Source of the DNA: Methanofollis sp. | GTDB lineage: Archaea; Halobacteriota; Methanomicrobia; Methanomicrobiales; Methanofollaceae | Assembly: GCA_028696365.1 (NCBI GenBank) | Contig: JAQVHG010000036.1 | Coordinates: forward strand, 1 to 11,847 | DNA: 11,847 nucleotides | Direction of reading: 5' to 3' | Part shown: piece after piece, positions 7,063 through 11,847 of the stretch | How positions within the stretch are numbered: the stretch's first letter is position 1 | Layout of the letters: the number at the start of each line of letters is the position of its first letter | Program-made: the position numbers and the translations under genes | Notes under the pieces: generated by a model | The model's database searches: none | Told to the model about the DNA's origin: nothing | Seen by the model: only the letters and a program-made list of their open reading frames with translations

Positions 7063-8142
7063 ATGACAGAATCGACAGGCTTCAAACAGTTCCTTACCAA
7101 TCTCGGCTATGATCACGTCGAAGGATTTGGTGAAGGGAGAAAGATCGCCGTTCTTGTGGCCCTCGCAGTCCTTCTCTTTGTAACGGCATGTATTGCCGTC
7201 ATCGTCGGGGCATACGATCTCACGATCGCCGACGTGTACCATACGATCCTCGTCCATCTCACCCTCGGCGACGTGACCGCGCTGCCCAAACTGCACAACA
7301 CCATCATCTGGAACATCCGCGTACCAAGAGTTCTCCTCGCCGCCTCGGTCGGCGGGGCGCTTGCCATTGCGGGCGCTGTCTTTCAGGGCGTCTTCCGAAA
7401 CCCCCTGGTCGAACCCTATATCCTCGGCGTCTCGTCGGGTGCGGCGTTCGGGGCAGCGCTCGCGATCGTCTTTCCCGCGATATTTTTCTCGATCCAGGTC
7501 TCCGCGTTCGCCTTCGGCGCCCTTGCAGTGGCGATGGCCTACCTCCTCGCCCGCGTCCGCGGTGAGACCCCTGTCATCACCCTCATACTCGCCGGCGTCA
7601 TTATTGGATCGATCTTTGCCGCTCTCGTCTCACTGCTCAAGTACATAGCGGACGACACCGCACTCAGGGAGATCGTCTTCTGGCTGATGGGAGGATTTTA
7701 CTACGCGACATGGAACGACGTAATTCTCTTTGTCCCTCTGGTCCTCGTGAGTTTCTTTGTTCTCTGGGCGCTCGGGTGGAAACTGAACATCCTCTCCATG
7801 GGCGACGAGGAGGCGCGGACACTCGGGGTAAACCCGGAAAAGTACAAGATCGTGGTCATCACGTTCGCCACCGCCATCACCGCCTTCGCCGTCTCGCTCG
7901 TCGGGATCATCGCATGGATCGGGCTCATGATGCCCCACGCCTCCAGGATGATCCTCGGCCCTGACAACCGGTTCGTGATCCCTGCGTCGATGATGATGGG
8001 AGGGTGCTACCTGATCATCTGCGACACCCTTGCCAGGACGCTGACAACGGCTGAGATCCCGGTTGGCATCCTGACCTCCATCCTCGGCGCCCCCTACCTC
8101 TGTTATCTGCTCCGTCATAAGGGCAAGGTGATTTTTGAATGA
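7063..8142 (+). CDS. FecCD/BtuC-family ABC transporter permease
   Basis: This is the membrane subunit of a type II ABC importer for iron chelates, heme or cobalamin. The 359 residues have a 25-residue polar N-terminus, then many hydrophobic segments (first at about 28-50), in line with the usual ten helices. Family marks seen: RNPLVEPYILGVSSGAAFG at 112-130, ARTLGVNP at 251-258, the coupling region GIIAWIGLMMPHASRMI near 281-297, and DTLARTL...EIPVGILTSILGAP toward the end. The ATG at 7063 has GGAAG seven bases upstream. It is the first gene of a rightward operon; its TGA overlaps the ATPase ATG. It pairs with the next gene's ATPase and probably with all three binding proteins. The ligand is not readable from the sequence. 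Confidence 0.95.
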   Translation: MTESTGFKQFLTNLGYDHVEGFGEGRKIAVLVALAVLLFVTACIAVIVGAYDLTIADVYHTILVHLTLGDVTALPKLHNTIIWNIRVPRVLLAASVGGALAIAGAVFQGVFRNPLVEPYILGVSSGAAFGAALAIVFPAIFFSIQVSAFAFGALAVAMAYLLARVRGETPVITLILAGVIIGSIFAALVSLLKYIADDTALREIVFWLMGGFYYATWNDVILFVPLVLVSFFVLWALGWKLNILSMGDEEARTLGVNPEKYKIVVITFATAITAFAVSLVGIIAWIGLMMPHASRMILGPDNRFVIPASMMMGGCYLIICDTLARTLTTAEIPVGILTSILGAPYLCYLLRHKGKVIFE

Positions 8143-9029
8143 ATGCCATGTTACGCGTCCAGGATATCCATTTCAAATATGGGGCTGTCCCTGTTCTCTC
8201 AGGGATCTCCTTCTCTGTGGGAGAAGGTGAACTCTGCGGGCTCTTCGGCCCCAATGGCTCGGGAAAGACCACGCTGTTCAAGTGCTGCCTGCGCTTTTTG
8301 CATGCCGAAAAAGGCACGGTGCAGATGTGCGGCGAAGATATCTCGCAGTGTTCAATCGAGCACCTTGCGCGGGTTGTGGCCTATGTGCCACAGGAGCACA
8401 GACCCCCTTTCCCATACCTTGTGCGAGAAGTCGTCCTCATGGGCCGGACACCGCACCTCGGGGGGTTCTTCGGCGTAAAAAGACGCGACAAAGAGATCGC
8501 GATGGACGCCCTCGCCGCCCTCGGCATCACCGATCTTGCCGACCGCCCCTATAACCACCTCTCAGGCGGGCAGCGCCAGATGGTCCTGATGGCCCGCGCC
8601 ATTGCACAGGACACCCCGATACTCTTCCTTGACGAGCCGACAAGCGCTCTTGACTTCCAGAACCAGATGCGTATCTGGGAGATCATGCGCGATATCGCCG
8701 AGGACGGCAAGACCATCCTCGCCTGCAGCCATGACCCAAACCATGTCGCCTGGTTCTGCGACAGGGTGGTGGTGGTGGGGGATAGCCGCGTCGTGGCCGA
8801 AGGCGAACCTGCCAGTGTGATCTCAGAAGAGGTGCTCAGGATGATATACCAGGACGCCTGCTCCGTCCGGACGCTCGACGGCGTGCAGATGGTGATGCCG
8901 CGCTGTGTAACCGACCGTCACGGCGCCAGAGAAAGGTGGGTGCCAGGCGGGGAGAGACGTGAGACGCAGTTGAGTATTGGTGTGGATGTAGTACCGCAAA
9001 ATTATCAAAATTATGGAGAAACACGATGA
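8139..9029 (+). CDS. ABC transporter ATP-binding protein (FecE/BtuD type)
   Basis: This is the cytoplasmic ATPase that powers import through the preceding permease. Complete nucleotide-binding domain: Walker A GPNGSGKTT (37-45), Q-loop Q85 in VPQEH, signature LSGGQRQ (141-147), Walker B ILFLDEP (161-167; D165, E166), D-loop SALD and switch histidine H198 in ACSHDP. The ATG overlaps the permease stop (ATGA), and GGTGAT (8127-8132) sits six bases upstream, supporting this start over M4. At 296 residues it is about 40 longer than usual: the family typically ends near the VQMVMPR at 249-255. The extra tail is polar with a QNYQNY repeat and no recognised fold; it may result from loss of an ancestral stop codon. 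The stop overlaps the methyltransferase ATG. Confidence 0.95.
   Translation: MNAMLRVQDIHFKYGAVPVLSGISFSVGEGELCGLFGPNGSGKTTLFKCCLRFLHAEKGTVQMCGEDISQCSIEHLARVVAYVPQEHRPPFPYLVREVVLMGRTPHLGGFFGVKRRDKEIAMDALAALGITDLADRPYNHLSGGQRQMVLMARAIAQDTPILFLDEPTSALDFQNQMRIWEIMRDIAEDGKTILACSHDPNHVAWFCDRVVVVGDSRVVAEGEPASVISEEVLRMIYQDACSVRTLDGVQMVMPRCVTDRHGARERWVPGGERRETQLSIGVDVVPQNYQNYGETR
8997..9014 (+). repeat. Tandem 9-bp AT-rich repeat in the ATPase tail
   Basis: CAAAATTAT occurs twice head to tail (8997-9005, 9006-9014), encoding the QNYQNY-like end of the ATPase. It directly abuts the ribosome binding site (GGAG, 9015-9018) of the methyltransferase. The AT-rich unit in a GC-rich setting resembles intergenic sequence and could contain an internal promoter element, which I cannot confirm. 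Confidence 0.45.
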
Positions 9030-9871
9030 GATACGACAAAATTGACTGGAACGATATCTGGAAGGAATTGTACAATGAAAATCTGCACTGCCGCGGCAGC
9101 GATGAATGTGCCTCGATCTGGGAGTCGCGGGAGAAAGCGCGGGATTTTTTGAATCGATCCCGGGACAATCCCGAGCGGATTCACAACATCATCAACACCC
9201 TGCCGGTCGAGCCCGGTACACGGGTGCTTGATATCGGGGCCGGGCCTGGAACCCTGGCGGTGCCGCTTGCAGGTCTTGCCGCTCACGTCACCGCCGTCGA
9301 ACCGGCAGACGGGATGGCGGAGGTGATGACCGAATATGCCGAGAAAGAAGGGATCACAAACCTCTCGGTCGTGCGAAAACGATGGGAAGATCTCGACCCC
9401 GCCATCGATCTCGACGGGCGGTTCGACGTCGTGGTTGCGTCGTATTCGCTTGGGATGCCTGATATCAGAGCGGCGGTAGAGGCGATGTGCAAGGCGTCTT
9501 CTCGATGGGTGTATCTTTTCTGGTTTGCCGGCACGACGACCTGGGAGCAGGCGCAGATCGACCTCTGGCCAGCACTGCACGGGGCGGAATATCACCAGGG
9601 ACCGAAGGCCGATGTCCTCTTCAATGTCCTCTATTCGATGGGGATCTGCCCGAACGTCGAGACCTCGCAGATGGAGCACACCCGCACCTTCCCTGACCTC
9701 GATACGGCTGTCGCCGAATTCAGAGAGCAGTACAGGGTCGAGACGCCCGAACAGGAGACAGTGCTGAGGGACTATCTCGCCAAGGTGCTCACGGCGAACG
9801 GCGGGACGCTCCTCCATTCTGGCATGACCACACGGGTGAAGTTCTGGTGGGAGGTGAACGGGTGCCAGTGA
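9026..9871 (+). CDS. Class I SAM-dependent methyltransferase
   Basis: It should transfer a methyl group from S-adenosylmethionine to an unknown acceptor in the cytoplasm. The 281 residues contain a Rossmann SAM site: motif I VLDIGAGPGT (67-76), the acidic E92 at the end of strand two (VEPADGM), and FDVVVASYSLGMPD (133-146) where motif IV falls. The N-terminal 55 residues are polar and helical (WNDIWKELYNENL), and the C-terminal part (about 175-280) is rich in Trp, His and Tyr, and includes GPKADVLFNVLYSMGI (192-207), possibly the acceptor site. There is no membrane segment or signal. The start overlaps the ATPase stop (ATGA), with GGAG seven bases upstream; the end overlaps SBP2. Its tight coupling inside an importer operon suggests it acts on the imported ligand or a related cofactor. 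I cannot name the acceptor. Confidence 0.88.
   Translation: MRYDKIDWNDIWKELYNENLHCRGSDECASIWESREKARDFLNRSRDNPERIHNIINTLPVEPGTRVLDIGAGPGTLAVPLAGLAAHVTAVEPADGMAEVMTEYAEKEGITNLSVVRKRWEDLDPAIDLDGRFDVVVASYSLGMPDIRAAVEAMCKASSRWVYLFWFAGTTTWEQAQIDLWPALHGAEYHQGPKADVLFNVLYSMGICPNVETSQMEHTRTFPDLDTAVAEFREQYRVETPEQETVLRDYLAKVLTANGGTLLHSGMTTRVKFWWEVNGCQ
9850..9857 (+). promoter_or_regulatory. Strong ribosome binding site of SBP2
   Basis: GGAGGTGA is a full match to the archaeal anti-Shine-Dalgarno and lies inside the last codons of the methyltransferase gene. Its GGAGG core ends seven bases before the GTG at 9862. It therefore rules out the in-frame GTG at 9847 and favours 9862 over the GTG at 9868. Confidence 0.75.
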
Positions 9872-11115
9872 GCGGGAGGCGCGGCCGGGTGACCGTCGTC
9901 CTGTGTCTGGCATTTATGCTCGTCCTCTCCGCGGGATGTACTGGAACAGAACAGTCAGGAGATGCATCTGGTCTGAGCGGCGACGAAACCGAGTACCGGA
10001 CTATTGTCGACTCCCGCGGCGTCGAGGTGCAGGTGCCGACCGAGATCAGCCGCGTCGTCACGGTCTCCGACGGCCTCATCGAGAGCGTAATGACCGTTCT
10101 TGGAGAGGAGAAAAAGATCGTCGGCGTCGGGTCGTCGTGCATCCAGAGAAACTTCAACTATACCTTTCAGACCAGCGACGGGGAGACTTACGAGTATAAA
10201 GACGGGATGAACCCTGTCACCTACTTGAACTCCTGGATCATGGACCTACCCCTTGTCGGAAAATCAGGTACGGCCATCAATTACGAGACCCTGGCAGGGC
10301 TTGACCCCGACGTGGTCATCCTGCGGGCAGGGTCATGCACGCTCCGTTCGATGAAAGACGAGGGGGTGCAGAAGACCATCTGGACTATCGAAGATCTTGG
10401 GATCCCAGTAGTCGTGCTCAAGGCACACCCGTGCTATGACGACCCCGACCTCTCGACGATATCAGATGAGATCAGGATCATCGGCGAGGTCTTCGGAAAA
10501 GAAGAGAGGGCTGGCGAACTTGCAGACTATCTTGAATCCCAGACCAGTCTGGTATTTGAACGGACCATAGGCATTCCGGAAGATGAAAAACCGGACGTTC
10601 TTGTCTTCGGTGCCTCGCCGAGTTCCCGAAAAAATGGGGGGGCCGGAAATGTGAAGGGGATCGACACTATTGAGTCGTACTTTATCGAGGAGATCGTCCA
10701 CGCAAAGAACGCCTCCCAGGAACCTGGGAATTCGGTCGTCGTCTCGGCAGAGCATCTCCTTGCCCTGGACCCGGATGTGATCGTGCTCGGCACCTCTTCG
10801 GGATACCACCCACCCGAGGAACTCTACTCCGCGCCCTACTACCAGAACGTCGCAGAACTCTCGGCCGTGAAAAACTTGCGCGTCTCATCGTTCCCGTGGG
10901 AGCCCTGCAACTGCGCCAAGCGTCTCGAATATCCCATCGACGTGATGGTGATTGCAAAGGCTGCCTATCCAGATCGCTTCGCCGACATTGATCTTGGCGA
11001 GTGGCTGCTAGACTTCTACAAGAACGTCTACGGTGTGGACGACGAGACTGCAGAGGCGTTGCGTTCGGCGCAGTGGATGGACTGGTGCGTCGAGACTTGC
11101 CCGACCTGTGGATGA
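9862..11115 (+). CDS. Cysteine-rich ABC substrate-binding lipoprotein (SBP2)
   Basis: This is an extracytoplasmic receptor paralogous to SBP1. From the GTG at 9862 it has 417 residues: basic N-terminus, hydrophobic segment about 10-25 and lipobox LSAGC with C26 as the lipid site. Lobe motifs LAGLDPDVVIL (144-154) and ALDPDVIVLG (301-310) match SBP1, as do EYKDGMNPVTYL (111-122), GYHP (314-317) and AKRLEYP (352-358). It differs by cysteines: C93 (aligned with C90 of SBP1), C159, C191, C349, C351 and a terminal WCVETCPTCG with C409, C413, C416; SBP1 has none at the last seven. These could bind a soft metal or metal chelate, or form disulfides. It overlaps the methyltransferase end and is followed by an ATGA overlap with SBP3. 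The family is sure; the ligand is unknown. Confidence 0.93.
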   Translation: MPVSGRRGRVTVVLCLAFMLVLSAGCTGTEQSGDASGLSGDETEYRTIVDSRGVEVQVPTEISRVVTVSDGLIESVMTVLGEEKKIVGVGSSCIQRNFNYTFQTSDGETYEYKDGMNPVTYLNSWIMDLPLVGKSGTAINYETLAGLDPDVVILRAGSCTLRSMKDEGVQKTIWTIEDLGIPVVVLKAHPCYDDPDLSTISDEIRIIGEVFGKEERAGELADYLESQTSLVFERTIGIPEDEKPDVLVFGASPSSRKNGGAGNVKGIDTIESYFIEEIVHAKNASQEPGNSVVVSAEHLLALDPDVIVLGTSSGYHPPEELYSAPYYQNVAELSAVKNLRVSSFPWEPCNCAKRLEYPIDVMVIAKAAYPDRFADIDLGEWLLDFYKNVYGVDDETAEALRSAQWMDWCVETCPTCG

Positions 11116-11847
11116 ATGAGGTTATGAAAAAGCAGAATGTTCTGATCATCGGTGTCGCGGCGTGCATCTGCGTTGCGATCACCGCTTCCCTCTTCCTTGC
11201 GACGGCAAACTCCACTGGAGGAGGGGCACATGGCTCGGAGAATATCGATGCAGGCAGGTGGAAGACCGTCACTGATATGCGTGGCGCCGAGGTGAAGATC
11301 CCCGACGACCCGCAACGGGTCGTGGCCATCTCCAGATCCCTCATCGACACCACGATGTACATCTTCGGGGTTGAAGACCGCATCGTGGGAGGGAGTATCT
11401 ATCAGGAACCCATAAAAAAAGGGACATATGTCTGGAACGGCACCGATTACACGGTAAATACCTGGATCGGAAAAATACTCAATCCTGAGCTGGACCATCT
11501 GACCAATGTCGGTGGATTTGGCGGGCCATATGGTCCTCCCAATGTGGAGACGATCGCCAGTTTAAACCCCGACCTCGTCATTCTCCGCGACCTCGGCGAA
11601 CAGGAAGAGAACACTGGGAGGTTCCTGGACCACCTTGATTCCGCCGGGATCCCGGTCGTCGTCCTGAAGTATCCCTCCTGTTATGAGCACCCGTCAGTGG
11701 ATACAATATATGAGGAGATCAGGGTGCTTGGCGCGGTCTTCGGGAAAGAGGACCAGGCAGAAGAGATCGTAGAGACGATCCGTTCACGGGTTACCTCTAT
11801 CTGCGATCGTACACGGGACATCCCGCCAGCCAAAGATCGGAAGAGCA
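11112..11847 (+). CDS. Third ABC substrate-binding protein (SBP3), 3' end missing
   Basis: The gene is open to the window end (245 codons). It is a FecB/BtuF-class binding protein: TVTDMRGAEVKIP (52-64), RVVAIS, IASLNPDLVILRD (148-160), GIPVVVLKYPSCYEHP (179-194) and EEIRVLGAVFGKED (201-214) align with SBP1 and SBP2. It lacks their NGMNP/INYETL ligand-side segments and has a different insert at about 98-142 (WNGTDYTVNTWIG, GGFGGPYGPPN), so its ligand probably differs. The N-terminus has one hydrophobic segment (9-31) with two early cysteines but no lipobox, so it is membrane-anchored by that helix or cleaved, not a lipoprotein. The ATG at 11112 overlaps the SBP2 stop (ATGA); the ATG at 11124 (MKKQ) is a good alternative as a signal-peptide start. 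Bases 11834-11847 are probably adapter, so the last few codons are not real. Confidence 0.85.
   Translation, partial: MNEVMKKQNVLIIGVAACICVAITASLFLATANSTGGGAHGSENIDAGRWKTVTDMRGAEVKIPDDPQRVVAISRSLIDTTMYIFGVEDRIVGGSIYQEPIKKGTYVWNGTDYTVNTWIGKILNPELDHLTNVGGFGGPYGPPNVETIASLNPDLVILRDLGEQEENTGRFLDHLDSAGIPVVVLKYPSCYEHPSVDTIYEEIRVLGAVFGKEDQAEEIVETIRSRVTSICDRTRDIPPAKDRKS
11834..11847 (+). other. Residual Illumina adapter at the contig end
   Basis: AGATCGGAAGAGCA equals the first 14 bases of the standard TruSeq read-1 adapter and ends exactly at the last base of the window. A chance 14-base match flush with the edge is very unlikely. The genomic sequence probably stops near 11833. Confidence 0.9.

Noticed and set aside
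9847..9849. Upstream GTG as start of SBP2
   Set aside because: The strong GGAGGTGA ribosome binding site lies downstream of it, so it cannot serve that start.
9011..9913. Minus-strand open frame of 300 codons over the methyltransferase
   Set aside because: It is antisense to a gene with a clear SAM motif; its own product is Arg/Pro/His-rich without a domain.

Overview
The window looks like archaeal chromosome, most likely a methanogen of the order Methanomicrobiales (Methanofollis/Methanoculleus-like). That placement is inferred from protein style, TATA-type AT-rich promoters at the expected distance from start codons, archaeal-style lipoprotein signal peptides, dense ATGA-coupled genes and high GC; no marker gene fixes the taxon. 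The right edge is probably a contig end: the last 14 bases equal the start of a standard Illumina adapter, so the final residues of the last gene are not genomic.

Left part (1-4753): a two-gene mismatch-repair operon on the minus strand, mutS then mutL, coupled by an ATGA overlap. MutS has the mismatch-reading FYE motif and a complete ATPase. MutL has the ATPase and an intact C-terminal nicking-endonuclease site, so this is the endonuclease type of MutL. The 290 bases beyond mutL carry only short repeats and hairpins.

Middle (4754-5692): about 940 bases with no convincing gene. It holds the mutS promoter and several copies, in both orientations, of a GC-rich hairpin repeat that also occurs next to mutL.

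Right part (5693-11847): a cluster for ABC import of a metal chelate or corrinoid-like ligand. A lipoprotein binding protein (SBP1) is transcribed leftward. Across a 134-base AT-rich shared promoter region, an operon runs rightward: FecCD/BtuC-type permease, ATPase, class I SAM methyltransferase, a second binding protein (SBP2) clearly paralogous to SBP1, and a third, more distant binding protein (SBP3) cut by the window end. Three binding proteins apparently share one permease/ATPase pair, and a methyltransferase is translationally coupled between transporter genes. SBP2 differs from SBP1 by gaining many cysteines, including a C-terminal CX3CX2C motif. The working hypothesis is uptake of one or more soft-metal, metal-chelate or corrinoid-type ligands coupled to cytoplasmic methylation; the substrate cannot be read from the sequence. 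This cluster is the part of the window most likely to be an undescribed system.
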